DNA from: JAAYJG01 sp964450305
Lineage (GTDB): Bacteria > Bacillota > Clostridia > DSM-8532
Assembly: GCA_964450305.1 (NCBI GenBank)
Contig: CAYVFB010000006.1
Location: 12,068 to 76,067, forward strand
Length of the DNA: 64,000 nt
Reading direction: 5' to 3'
Position 1 is the stretch's first letter, and every line of letters starts with the position of its first letter. Of the stretch, positions 1 to 8,831 are shown in pieces. Both the position numbers and the translations under genes were made by a program. The notes under the pieces were generated by a model. That model worked only from the letters and a program-made list of their open reading frames with translations. It searched no databases and had not been told where the DNA came from.

Positions 1-238
1 CCTTATCCTGAACCAGGCTTCCCATCAGTTCTTCAGGCTTCAACAGCTTGCTTTCAATCACCTTGCCGATGGATACCGCCAAATCCTTTTTTCTTGCCGG
101 CAGCAGCCCCTGAAGCTTCAGCCCGAAGGGCAGCTTCACCGGGTTCATCGGGCGGAACAGCATCTTAACGGCAATCATGTTGGTAACCCAGCCGATAAAC
201 CCCCCAATTAACGCCAATATGAATAGTTTTAACAGCAT
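1..238 (-). CDS. DUF445 family membrane protein (5' part only)
   Basis: Translation of the minus strand from the ATG at 238 gives a hydrophobic N-terminal helix followed by the family signature GWVTNMIAVKMLFRP, then a basic amphipathic stretch with a KKDLAVSIGKVIE-like segment. This is the start of a DUF445 (YheB-like) membrane protein; the role of the family is not well defined. The reading frame is open to the window edge, so about 79 codons are seen and the C-terminus is missing. A GGAGG ribosome site (RC of 243-247) lies 4 bases upstream of the ATG. It is transcribed divergently from the radical SAM gene that follows. Confidence 0.8.
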   Translation of the reverse strand, partial: MLLKLFILALIGGFIGWVTNMIAVKMLFRPMNPVKLPFGLKLQGLLPARKKDLAVSIGKVIESKLLKPEELMGSLVQDK

Positions 239-736
239 AATGCCTCCATTGTTATTTGAATTTCTTATGAGTATAACATGATTTCCTGTATGAACCCAAA
301 ATCATGACAGGCATAATAACCTCCAACTCGGTATTTTTGCATGGAAACCATGATTTACTCATAATATCATGCATATTTGCTTATTGGAATGGGTTTCTGA
401 AGTGAAATCATAACACAGAATCATTAGAACGGCATTAAAAAATCATGTGTTCTTCATGAACTTCGGTGGTTTCGATGATTTCCTTTTTCAACACCTTTCC
501 AATCAAATATACGATAGCAGTTCAAAATAAACTGAAAAAACAACGGCAAAATCAAAATAATCTTTTTTTCCTCACGATAAACCGTTACAATGGGTATATG
601 GAATTCCATGCGGAGGTATCCTGAAAAACCGATACAAGAGCAAAAACATGCTTAAAGGCTGTATTGGGATACTCCGTCTTTTTTACGGTTACAGCAGGAA
701 ATGCGTTTATCATTGAATAGAAAGTGATGGTATCTG
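239..736. other. Non-coding stretch between divergent genes
   Basis: About 500 bases without a supportable gene. It is AT-rich and contains several scattered copies of the word AATCATG/CATGATT in both orientations between 280 and 460. It must hold the promoters of the DUF445 gene (minus) and the radical SAM gene (plus). A TACAAT sequence near 588 could be a -10 element for the latter, but no matching -35 is visible. Confidence 0.4.
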
Positions 737-1672
737 ATGAGCTATAAGAAGTTTTCTGATTATCTGATAGAGGTTTATGGCCAGAAGGTTTATAAAATAC
801 CGGTTAACCTGCCTGCCACATGCCCAAACCGGGACGGCCTGTTAAGTTGCGAAGGATGTACCTTTTGCGGTGAAGAAGGGGCGGGCTTTGAAAGCCTGTC
901 GCCATTGCTGTCGGTGGAAGAGCAGCTTAAAAAAAATATCGCCTATATATCTGAAAAATATCATGCCCGGAAATTTATCGCCTATTTTCAGAATTACTCA
1001 AACACCTATTTCCCTTTGGATGTTTTCCGTTCTTACCTGGAACAGGCCTGTATCCCGGATGTTGTTGCGCTGTATATCTCCACCAGGCCCGATTGCCTGA
1101 ACAACCAGTATTACGAAATCATGGCCGAAATCAAAGAAAGGTATTCGGTGGACATTGTGGTGGAGATCGGGCTTCAGACGGTTAATTATCACACATTGAA
1201 GGAGTTGAACCGGGGCCATGGCCTGGCCGAGTTTATTGACGCCGTCAACAGGGCAAAAACCTACGGTTTGAAAACCTGTGCCCATATGATCACCGATCTT
1301 CCGATGGATACTCTGGAAGATGTTGTGGAAGGGGCAAAAATCCTGTCAGCCCTAAGGGTGGATCAGGTGAAATGTCATTCGCTGTATATTCTGAAGCAGA
1401 CAAAAATGGGAGAAATGTTTCAGCAGGGGCTTTTGCAGCCTGCTTCCATGGAAACCTTTATCGACAGAACCATCACCTTTCTGGAATACCTGTCACCTCA
1501 GATTGTCATTCAAAGGCTGATTGGAAGGGCTCCGGAGGAAAGAAGCCTGTTTTGCAGCTGGGATACCAGCTGGTGGAAGGTTGTTGAGCTGATTGAGCAG
1601 AAAATGATGCGCGAACGCCGTTACCAGGGAAAGCTGTTTCATTACCTGAACGGCGCGGTGTGCGCACGATAA
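737..1672 (+). CDS. TIGR01212 family radical SAM protein (YtqA-like)
   Basis: 311 residues. The N-terminus reads YGQKVYKIPVNLPATCPNRDG, and the iron-sulfur cluster cysteines lie in the spacing typical of this family (C29, then C41 and C44 in GCTFCGEE). Radical SAM TIM-barrel landmarks follow: ALYISTRPDC near residue 115 and VEIGLQT near 140. The family binds a [4Fe-4S] cluster and S-adenosylmethionine; YtqA-type proteins are widespread in Firmicutes, and the exact substrate is not something I can derive here. The gene lies 16 bases before trmFO on the same strand, so the two are probably cotranscribed. The Shine-Dalgarno sequence is weak (AGTGATGG). Confidence 0.88.
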   Translation: MSYKKFSDYLIEVYGQKVYKIPVNLPATCPNRDGLLSCEGCTFCGEEGAGFESLSPLLSVEEQLKKNIAYISEKYHARKFIAYFQNYSNTYFPLDVFRSYLEQACIPDVVALYISTRPDCLNNQYYEIMAEIKERYSVDIVVEIGLQTVNYHTLKELNRGHGLAEFIDAVNRAKTYGLKTCAHMITDLPMDTLEDVVEGAKILSALRVDQVKCHSLYILKQTKMGEMFQQGLLQPASMETFIDRTITFLEYLSPQIVIQRLIGRAPEERSLFCSWDTSWWKVVELIEQKMMRERRYQGKLFHYLNGAVCAR

Positions 1673-1688
1673 ACGGGAGGGACATCCC

Positions 1689-3029
1689 TTGGAAAGAATC
1701 AATGTTATCGGTGCCGGGCTAGCCGGCTGTGAAGCCGCCTGGCAGATCGCACAGCGCGGGGGAAAGGTTTCATTATATGAAATGAAGCCGGGGAAAAAAT
1801 CTCCCGCACACCATCTTGACACATACGCCGAGCTGGTTTGCTCCAATTCTCTGCGCTCAAACCAGCTTGAAAATGCAGTGGGGCTTCTGAAAGAAGAGTT
1901 ACGGCGCATGGGCTCGGTTGTTTTGCTGTGTGCCGATGAAAATGCTGTTCCTGCAGGCGGTGCTCTGGCAGTGGACAGACAAAGTTTTTCGGAATGTGTG
2001 ACGGCGAAAATCAAAAACCACCCGAATATCCAGGTGATCCATCAGGAAGTAACCACCATAAACCCGGATCAATTTACGATTATCGCCACCGGCCCACTGA
2101 CATCGGATGCATTATCCGAAGAGATTGCCGGCATTATCGGTCAGGAGGCTTTGAGCTTTTTTGATGCGGCAGCACCCATTGTCAAGGCGGAAACCATTAA
2201 CATGAACAAGGCATTTTCGGCCTCGCGTTATGAAAAGGGTGCTGATGATTATATTAACTGCCCCCTGTCGAGGGAGGAATATCTGAGGTTCCATCAGGCT
2301 CTTGTGACGGCAGAGCCTGCGCCCGTAAAGGATTTTGAACAAAAGCTGATCTTTGAAGGCTGCATGCCCATCGAGATCATGGCCCAGCGCGGTGTGGACA
2401 CGCTTCGGTACGGGCCTATGAAGCCCGTGGGGCTTACCAATCCTCATACCGGAACCGAGCCCTATTCCGTGGTGCAATTGCGCCAGGATAACCGGGAGGG
2501 CACTTTGTACAACCTTGTAGGTTTCCAGACACATCTGAAATGGCCGGAACAAAAAAGGGTGTTTTCGATGATTCCAGGGCTGGAAGAGGCTGAATTCGCC
2601 CGGTATGGCGTCATGCACCGCAATACCTTTATCAATTCCCCGAAACTGCTTACACCCGTATATCGCTTCAGGAAACGGAACAATCTGTTCTTTGCCGGGC
2701 AGATTACCGGGGTGGAGGGATATGTGGAATCAGCCGCATCAGGCCTGGTCGCGGGGATCAATGCCTTCAGGTCTGCCATGGGTTCAGGTGAGCTGGCGTT
2801 TCCGAACAGCACGGCCATCGGTGCATTGGCATATTATGTGTCCACATCTTCAATGGGACATTTTGAACCGATGAACATCAACTATGGGATCATGACTACC
2901 GATTCAGGCGGGTCTGAACAAGCAAAAGGAAAGCGCGGCAGAGCTGCTGTAAATCAAAACAAGCGGGAGAAATATCTGAGGACAGCAAACAAATCGTTGG
3001 AAATTATCGAATCTCTTAAAGACAAATAG
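1689..3029 (+). CDS. trmFO: Methylenetetrahydrofolate--tRNA-(uracil-5-)-methyltransferase TrmFO
   Basis: 446 residues, close to the family norm. TrmFO is a folate- and FAD-dependent enzyme that methylates uridine 54 in the T-loop of tRNA. The FAD-binding glycine motif is at the very N-terminus (VIGAGLAGCEAAW, residues 5-17), followed by the TrmFO/GidA-type sequence AELVCSNSLRSN near 55 and, toward the C-terminus, FFAGQITGVEGYVESAASG. The start is a TTG eight bases after GGGAGGG. It follows the YtqA-like gene with a 16-base gap. Downstream there are about 190 bases before hflK with no obvious terminator. Confidence 0.95.
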   Translation: MERINVIGAGLAGCEAAWQIAQRGGKVSLYEMKPGKKSPAHHLDTYAELVCSNSLRSNQLENAVGLLKEELRRMGSVVLLCADENAVPAGGALAVDRQSFSECVTAKIKNHPNIQVIHQEVTTINPDQFTIIATGPLTSDALSEEIAGIIGQEALSFFDAAAPIVKAETINMNKAFSASRYEKGADDYINCPLSREEYLRFHQALVTAEPAPVKDFEQKLIFEGCMPIEIMAQRGVDTLRYGPMKPVGLTNPHTGTEPYSVVQLRQDNREGTLYNLVGFQTHLKWPEQKRVFSMIPGLEEAEFARYGVMHRNTFINSPKLLTPVYRFRKRNNLFFAGQITGVEGYVESAASGLVAGINAFRSAMGSGELAFPNSTAIGALAYYVSTSSMGHFEPMNINYGIMTTDSGGSEQAKGKRGRAAVNQNKREKYLRTANKSLEIIESLKDK

Positions 3030-3216
3030 GAGAGAAAAACGTATATCCATATAGATATCTGCTAAAACGTATTCCGTTAAGCAAAGATGAAAAAATGCAC
3101 GGTATTATCAGAAAATCACGTATTTCAAACATAAAACAACGGTTTTAAGTTTTTTATGTATGTAATAGAATGACTTTCGAGTGAATACAGTCAAGAATAA
3201 TTATGGAGGGGTTAGG

Positions 3217-4176
3217 ATGAAGAAATTGTCAAAGTCCTTAATTCTGCTGTCGGTACTGGTTGCAGCAGGACTATGGCTTGCTACGGGTTTTTACACATTG
3301 AAATCCGATGGCGGCGAGCAGGCGGTGATTACCAGGTTCGGCAGGTCTGTCAGCGTTGAAACTGAAGCGGGGCTGAAATGGCATTTGCCCGCGCCGATAG
3401 AAAAGGCTGAAATTGTGAAATGCGATGTGCTGCGAAGCATGGAGTTTGGTTATCAAACGACTTCGGTGGGGGGAACCGACTCACAGTCTTCATTTACGGT
3501 GAATCCATACGAAGCGTTGATGATTTCAGGGGATGAAAACCTGGTTAATGCAGAGACCGTCGTGCAATACAGAATTGTCAATGTAAAGGATTACCTTTTT
3601 AATGTGAACGATCCGGATAACACCCTTCGTATCGCTGCTGAATCATCCATTCGCAGGGTTGTAGCCAACCACACGATGGATGATGTGCTGACGGATCAAA
3701 AGGATCTGATCCAAACAAAAATCATGCAGGATCTCGAGGAAGTCTGTAACCAGTATCAGATGGGGGTTGATATCACACAGGTTTACCTGCAGGCGGTTTA
3801 TGCTCCTTCTGCAGTTGAGGAAGCCTTCAATGACGTCATCAAGGCCAGGGAAGATAAAAACAGGTTCATTAACGAGGCGAATAAAAGTAGAAATGAAATT
3901 GTTCCCGCGGCCGAAGGAAATGCGGCAGAAATGCTGAACAAGGCCAATGCCTATAAGGAAAAACGCATTGCCGAAGCACGGGGTGATGTGGAGAACTTCA
4001 AGCAGGTATTCAATAATTACGAGCTGGGCAAGGAGGTTACCCGCACCAGAATGTATCTGGAAACCATGCAGGATGTGCTTCCAAATGCAAAAATCTTTAT
4101 TATGGACAGCGATGACAACACCTTGAAGTTCCTGCCGATTAACGGCTCAACGATTGAACAGGGAGGTTTGGATTAA
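3217..4176 (+). CDS. hflK: FtsH protease activity modulator HflK
   Basis: 319 residues. One N-terminal membrane helix (about 6-22) is followed by an SPFH/prohibitin domain (EQAVITRFGRSV onwards) and a C-terminal helical region rich in Ala, Glu and Lys that mediates assembly in this family. HflK and HflC form a membrane complex that modulates the FtsH protease in bacteria. I chose the ATG at 3217 because TATGGAGGGG sits seven bases upstream; an in-frame GTG at 3181 lacks such a site. The stop overlaps the hflC start by one base (TAATG), which indicates translational coupling. Confidence 0.92.
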   Translation: MKKLSKSLILLSVLVAAGLWLATGFYTLKSDGGEQAVITRFGRSVSVETEAGLKWHLPAPIEKAEIVKCDVLRSMEFGYQTTSVGGTDSQSSFTVNPYEALMISGDENLVNAETVVQYRIVNVKDYLFNVNDPDNTLRIAAESSIRRVVANHTMDDVLTDQKDLIQTKIMQDLEEVCNQYQMGVDITQVYLQAVYAPSAVEEAFNDVIKAREDKNRFINEANKSRNEIVPAAEGNAAEMLNKANAYKEKRIAEARGDVENFKQVFNNYELGKEVTRTRMYLETMQDVLPNAKIFIMDSDDNTLKFLPINGSTIEQGGLD

Positions 4177-5186
4177 TGGAACAGAACAGCCAATTCAACG
4201 GCACGAACAATAAAAAAGTCATCGATCTGGATCAGGATAAAATGAAGGGATTTTTCAAAACGATCGCATATATCGTCGGTGGTTTTGTGGTATTGCTGAT
4301 ATTATTCAATCTTTTTACTTTTCGCGTGGATGAGCGTGAACAGGTGATCGTCACCCAGTTTGACAAGATTATCCGGGTGATCGCGGATGACGCGTCTGAA
4401 CCATCCTATGAAGCCTTAAGGCAGGACAATAATTATAGAAATATTAAGATCCTGGAAGGCAAGGGCTTGTTCTTCAAGCTGCCCTTCATTCAAAAAACAA
4501 AGGCCTTTTCCAACCAGCTTCTCACTTACGATACTCCTCCGGAAGAGGTTTTCACACTGGATAAGAAAACCATTGTTTTAGACAATTTTGCGCAATGGGA
4601 AATTGTCAACCCGGTGCTTTTCATGCAAAACATGGGCAACACTCCTGCCGCTCACCAGCGTATTGACGAAAACATCTATTCAAAGCTGCGGGAGGAAATT
4701 GGCCGAATAGAAGCAGCAAAGCTTGTAACCGACAAGGAGTATGTGGAAGAAATGCTGATCCGGGTAAAGGATTATGTCAATAGCATGCTTCAATCCTCGG
4801 GAATCAGGGTTGACGATGTCCGCATCAAACGAACCGAATATCCTGAAGATACCTATCAAAACATTTTCGAGCAGATGCGATCCGAGCGTCAGGCGGTTGC
4901 CACCGAATACCGGTCTGCAGGAATGAAGGAAGCGCAGAGCATTCGCTCCGAGGCCGAAAAGGAGGCCACGATCATCGAGGCAAAGGCATACGAGCAGGCT
5001 CAGAAGCTGCGCGGTGAGGGGGATGCCGAGGCGCTGAAGATCTATGCCGAGGCATATAACCGTGATCCGGAATTTTATGCCTTCTGGCAAACCCTGCAAA
5101 CCTACAAGGACGTCATCGACAAAGATACGACCATCATTATCAGCCCGGATTCGGAATTTGCCAAATACATCTACCAGAAGGATTAA
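4176..5186 (+). CDS. hflC: Protease modulator HflC
   Basis: 336 residues. A hydrophilic N-terminal segment of about 28 residues precedes one membrane helix (about 30-48), then the SPFH domain (FRVDEREQVIVTQF) and the characteristic HflC helical part with ATEYRSAGMKEAQSIRSEA and GEGDAEALKIYAEAY near the C-terminus. It is the partner of HflK. The ATG overlaps the hflK stop, with GGGAGG about eight bases upstream. The gene converges on the lipid kinase gene, with a perfect inverted repeat between them. Confidence 0.93.
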   Translation: MEQNSQFNGTNNKKVIDLDQDKMKGFFKTIAYIVGGFVVLLILFNLFTFRVDEREQVIVTQFDKIIRVIADDASEPSYEALRQDNNYRNIKILEGKGLFFKLPFIQKTKAFSNQLLTYDTPPEEVFTLDKKTIVLDNFAQWEIVNPVLFMQNMGNTPAAHQRIDENIYSKLREEIGRIEAAKLVTDKEYVEEMLIRVKDYVNSMLQSSGIRVDDVRIKRTEYPEDTYQNIFEQMRSERQAVATEYRSAGMKEAQSIRSEAEKEATIIEAKAYEQAQKLRGEGDAEALKIYAEAYNRDPEFYAFWQTLQTYKDVIDKDTTIIISPDSEFAKYIYQKD

Positions 5187-5227
5187 CTTTTGTAATCAAA
5201 TCAGATCTGGAAACAGGTAAGCCCGAA

Positions 5228-5257
5228 CAGGGAGGCTTTGCCGAAACAGCCTCCCTG
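5228..5257. terminator. Perfect 10-bp inverted repeat between convergent genes
   Basis: CAGGGAGGCT at 5228-5237 pairs perfectly with AGCCTCCCTG at 5248-5257 around a 10-base loop. The position between the convergent hflC and lipid kinase genes suggests a bidirectional terminator. Neither strand shows a proper T-tract after the stem, so intrinsic termination is not certain. Confidence 0.45.
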
Positions 5258-5271
5258 GGGACGGGTTTCGG

Positions 5272-6162
5272 CTACGAAGGGGTAAACATTTTTATCCCCG
5301 GATGGATGCATTGTACCTTGATAGGGAGTACGGTTCCTTTTTCACCATCTACGCTGATTTGAAGTTGTTTGTCCGACTGGATGCGTGCCTCCCTGGCTCT
5401 GAGGTGAATGATATGCTTGCCGCCTGCAAGCTCGTTGGCCATCATTTTCATGAAAACACCGGCTAGCTCCATCGGTCTGGCGTTCCTGAACAGAAGAATA
5501 TCGATCAGGCCGTCTTCAATATCCGCATCCTTGAAGAAGTTTGAAAAGCCCGCTACATTCTTTCCATTCAGAACCAGAAACAGGATCACTTTCTCCTCCA
5601 GGTGGTTGTCTTCAATATCCACGGTGAGATTAAACACCTCGATTTTCTGCAGCTGGTCCAGGGCTTTCAAGTAGTAGGCTACAGGCCCCAGGTTTTTTTT
5701 CAGATCCGTTTTTGTATTGAAGGAAACATTGGCGAAGATGCCTCCTCCAAGGTTGCCCATAAAATAATGGTGATCATTGATACAGCCGGCATCCACATGC
5801 CTTGTGTTCCCCGCGAGCACCATGTCTGTCCAGGGTTCGAGGTCACAGGGCATTCCGATATTACGGGCAAAATCGTTGCAGGTGCCGCCTGGGAAAACAC
5901 CCAGGGGAAGGTTGATTCCATTTTTTAGTATCAGGTTTACCATAAAGTTCAAACTGCCATCACCGCCGAAAAGCAGGATGAAATCATACTGCTGCGAATG
6001 AATCAGCGCCAGAATATCTTCCCCGGTGCACTCCTTCTGGAACATCCGGTAGGACGTCAGGCAGATGTCATAGGCCTGAAACCTCTGTATAATGTAATCC
6101 AGCCGGGATGGAATGCTTTGATCACCTGATCTCGGATTATAAATAAGAAGCCCTTTTGTCAT
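5272..6162 (-). CDS. YegS/Rv2252/BmrU family lipid kinase (diacylglycerol kinase catalytic domain)
   Basis: 296 residues. The N-terminus has the nucleotide-binding sequence LIYNPRSG, the catalytic-domain signature LLFGGDGSLNFMVN lies near residues 84-97, and PLGVFPGGTCNDFARNIG follows at about 106-123. These are the hallmarks of DAGK_cat proteins, which phosphorylate diacylglycerol or related lipids using ATP. The C-terminal half is the beta-sandwich domain of the family. Bacillus DgkB is a homologue, but similar proteins act on other lipids, so I give no symbol. It stands alone on the minus strand. Confidence 0.87.
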   Translation of the reverse strand: MTKGLLIYNPRSGDQSIPSRLDYIIQRFQAYDICLTSYRMFQKECTGEDILALIHSQQYDFILLFGGDGSLNFMVNLILKNGINLPLGVFPGGTCNDFARNIGMPCDLEPWTDMVLAGNTRHVDAGCINDHHYFMGNLGGGIFANVSFNTKTDLKKNLGPVAYYLKALDQLQKIEVFNLTVDIEDNHLEEKVILFLVLNGKNVAGFSNFFKDADIEDGLIDILLFRNARPMELAGVFMKMMANELAGGKHIIHLRAREARIQSDKQLQISVDGEKGTVLPIKVQCIHPGIKMFTPS

Positions 6163-6369
6163 GTTTCCTCCCGATGGGGTATTTACCGTTACAGGTCAGA
6201 CCTTCCGGGAAAGTCCGCGGGTAGCCCGGGTGATTTGAATTTGCTGCGCCTGCTTACCTGTGAACAGTGTTTTATTTTAACCAGTAGTTTCATAGTTATC
6301 ATGGAATATCACAAACAATCGTGATAGAATAATCATGTTGTAAAAACCAACCAGACAAGGAGAAGAACA

Positions 6370-8394
6370 ATGGATAACAAAAACCGATTTTTAAGCGGTG
6401 TGTATCATGATCTGTATGAGAAAAAGCCTGTTTCTGATATAAATACCGGCAATGAGCCGGCAGACGAGAGTATGAATCCACCCATTTCGGGTACGAGCCG
6501 GAAGGCGCCAACGGATACCGGCCCCAATTCGCCTGGGGCTGATAACGAAATACTTTCGGGCAAAAAGACGGCCATGAACAGCACAAACCCATTTATTGCT
6601 GGTTCAAAACCCACCCGTCTGAAACCGTTCATTCCCATTGCGGGATCAGCCGGGAACCTGGAAAAAGAATTGAACACGCTTGTGGATGATTTTTATAAAA
6701 GCGAGGGGTTGCCGGAAGAATATGACACTCCTCCGTTCAAGCCCGAGGAAATCCGCGTGCGCATTGAAAAGCTGACAGGGCTTTCAAATATCAAGGAAGA
6801 TATCGAAGCCATGATGGACTTCGTTAAAATTCAAAAGCTGCGCAAGGAGCATGGTCTAAGTGGAAGCAATCTTTCCCTGCATACTGCCTTTATCGGGAAC
6901 CCTGGCACCGGAAAAACAACCGTCGCGAGGCTGATGGGAGAATACTTCCGGTCTTTGGGTGTTTTGAAAAAAGGGCATCTGGTAGAGGTTTCGAAATCCG
7001 ATTTGGTCGGTCAGTTTGTTGGCGCAACGGCCGGGAAAACCAATCAGGTGATCGACAGTGCCCTGGACGGCATTTTGTTTATCGATGAAGCTTACGCGCT
7101 GGCCGAGGGCGGCGAAAACGATTATGGCAGGGAGGCCATCAATGTTCTTGTGGAAAGGATGGACAAGGAGCGTCACCGTCTGGCAGTCTTTTTAGCCGGT
7201 TATGACGAGAATATGAAAAAGTTTCTCGAGTTCAACCCCGGTCTTGCATCCAGGGTTACCCGCAAGTTTTATTTCAAGGATTATACCGGGCCCGAGCTGA
7301 TGCAGATTTTCAACATGCAGATGGAAAAAAGCCAGTATGATATGACCGAGGCTGATGCCAAAAAGCTTGAGCAGTATTTCACCTATCTGTATGATATCCG
7401 GGATAACCAGTTTGGAAATGGAAGGATTGTCCGCAATACGCTGGAGCATCTGATCAAATGTCAATCCGATCGGCTGGCCGAGGAAGATACCGTGACAGTG
7501 GATATGCTGAAAACAATCACCCTTGCAGACATTGAAAAGGCCGTTCCGCTCAAAGACATACTGGTCACCTCCGACAAGCTGGATACAGTGATGAACGAGC
7601 TGAATGAATACATTGGTTTAAGCAATATCAAGGATCATATTCGCAGCCTTGTGAACCTGATCCGAACTAACCAGAAGAGGGAAGAGGCGGGGCTCCCGGT
7701 CAGACAGCTATCCTATCATGCCATCTTCTGCGGTTCTCCGGGTACTGGTAAAACCACGATTGCCAGAATACTGGGAAGGATCTACCAGGCCCTCGGCGTT
7801 CTGAAAAAGGGTCATGTGATGGAGGTGGATCGCAGTGGCCTTGTGGCAGGCTATGTGGGCCAAACCGAGGAAAAAACCCGCAAAATCATTGATCAGGCAA
7901 TGGACGGCATTCTGTTTATCGATGAAGCCTATGCGCTGACCGGCGGAATGAATGATTTCGGCCGGAACGCCATCGATACGATTCTTAAAAGAATGGATGA
8001 CGACAGGGACAGGCTGATCGTCATTGCAGCGGGATATACCAATAAAATGAATACCTTTGTCCGATCCAACCCCGGGTTGAAGGATCGTTTTAATTGGACC
8101 TTCGAGTTTGAAGATTATTCCGCCGATGAGCTGCTCGACATATTTTTATCCTTTGCTTCCAAACAGCAGTATGCTCTGCAGGAAGACGCTAAAACCGCAT
8201 TACGTGAGCATTTTGTTGCCATTATTCAGCTGAAGGATGAGCATTTCGGCAACGGCCGCTATGTCAGGAATTTATTTGAGAAGACGGTGATGGAACAGTC
8301 CAACCGCATTGGTGCCAATATCGATAAGATTCACAAGGAAGATTTGTCTGTAATTTCTGTTGGCGATGTCAGTGGAGCGTTATTGCTCATCTAA
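6370..8394 (+). CDS. Tandem AAA+ ATPase of the CbxX/CfqX (SpoVK-like) family
   Basis: 674 residues. A low-complexity N-terminal region of roughly 110 residues is followed by two AAA modules in tandem. The first has Walker A GNPGTGKTT near residue 176 and Walker B GILFIDEAYAL near 234; the second has GSPGTGKTT near 455 and GILFIDEAYAL near 513. Each module begins with a helix containing LxGLSNIK or IGLSNIK. This repeats the single domain found in SpoVK and CbbX. The SpoVK relation suggests a sporulation role, but CbbX-type AAA proteins also act as Rubisco activases and in type VII secretion (EccA), so the function is inferred only. It is monocistronic, with a strong terminator behind it. Confidence 0.82.
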   Translation: MDNKNRFLSGVYHDLYEKKPVSDINTGNEPADESMNPPISGTSRKAPTDTGPNSPGADNEILSGKKTAMNSTNPFIAGSKPTRLKPFIPIAGSAGNLEKELNTLVDDFYKSEGLPEEYDTPPFKPEEIRVRIEKLTGLSNIKEDIEAMMDFVKIQKLRKEHGLSGSNLSLHTAFIGNPGTGKTTVARLMGEYFRSLGVLKKGHLVEVSKSDLVGQFVGATAGKTNQVIDSALDGILFIDEAYALAEGGENDYGREAINVLVERMDKERHRLAVFLAGYDENMKKFLEFNPGLASRVTRKFYFKDYTGPELMQIFNMQMEKSQYDMTEADAKKLEQYFTYLYDIRDNQFGNGRIVRNTLEHLIKCQSDRLAEEDTVTVDMLKTITLADIEKAVPLKDILVTSDKLDTVMNELNEYIGLSNIKDHIRSLVNLIRTNQKREEAGLPVRQLSYHAIFCGSPGTGKTTIARILGRIYQALGVLKKGHVMEVDRSGLVAGYVGQTEEKTRKIIDQAMDGILFIDEAYALTGGMNDFGRNAIDTILKRMDDDRDRLIVIAAGYTNKMNTFVRSNPGLKDRFNWTFEFEDYSADELLDIFLSFASKQQYALQEDAKTALREHFVAIIQLKDEHFGNGRYVRNLFEKTVMEQSNRIGANIDKIHKEDLSVISVGDVSGALLLI

Positions 8395-8487
8395 GCCAGG
8401 GGCACGGTTTCGGCGAATTATACCCTGCGCTGACGGCACCATCGAATGGTTAAACCGTTCCAGTGACTTGAATAATTGTTCAAAATT

Positions 8488-8530
8488 ATCATTGAATTGT
8501 TCTAATAAAACAACTTCAATGATTTTTTTT
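8488..8530 (+). terminator. Rho-independent terminator after the AAA gene
   Basis: ATCATTGAA at 8488-8496 pairs with TTCAATGAT at 8515-8523, with further pairing inside the loop (TGTT/AACA), and eight T residues follow directly. It ends about 130 bases after the AAA gene and just before the pta promoter. Confidence 0.8.
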
Positions 8531-8541
8531 GTTTTTCTATC

Positions 8542-8570
8542 TTGTATACAAAAAACATCTGGGTTATAAT
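8542..8570 (+). promoter_or_regulatory. Sigma-A-type promoter of pta-ackA
   Basis: TTGTAT at 8542-8547, a 17-base spacer and a perfect TATAAT at 8565-8570. It lies directly downstream of the preceding terminator and about 260 bases upstream of the pta ATG, so it implies a long untranslated leader. Confidence 0.75.
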
Positions 8571-8576
8571 TGTAGT

Positions 8577-8831
8577 GGCCTTGAAAGGCTTGAAAACGGC
8601 TTATTACGAGGTTTTAGTACCTGGTAATAATGCGTTTCAATTATTTATACAGCAGAAGATATCACTCAACTTTCCCACTCTGTTTTGGGCGCTCGGCTGC
8701 CAGTTGGCTGCCGACATAATAAGGTGTGAACTCACACCGCCATTGACACCAGCGTTTCAAAACAGTACTCCGCACTAGAGGTGGAATAGTTGCGTCATAT
8801 CAACAGAAAACGAAAAGGAAGGACACTGAAT
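8577..8831 (+). promoter_or_regulatory. Long structured 5' leader of pta
   Basis: If transcription starts near 8577 the mRNA leader is about 255 nt. It contains at least two local hairpins visible by eye: TCGGC...GCCGA with an inner GCC/GGC pair (about 8693-8716) and GGTGTGA/TCACACC (about 8722-8738). No intrinsic terminator is seen in it, so any control would be at translation. I do not recognise a known riboswitch class. Short overlapping reading frames in this stretch have no ribosome sites and look spurious. Confidence 0.4.

Noticed and set aside
8360..8778. Two short plus-strand frames between the AAA gene and pta
   Set aside because: They overlap the terminator and promoter, have no ribosome sites and show no protein-like pattern.
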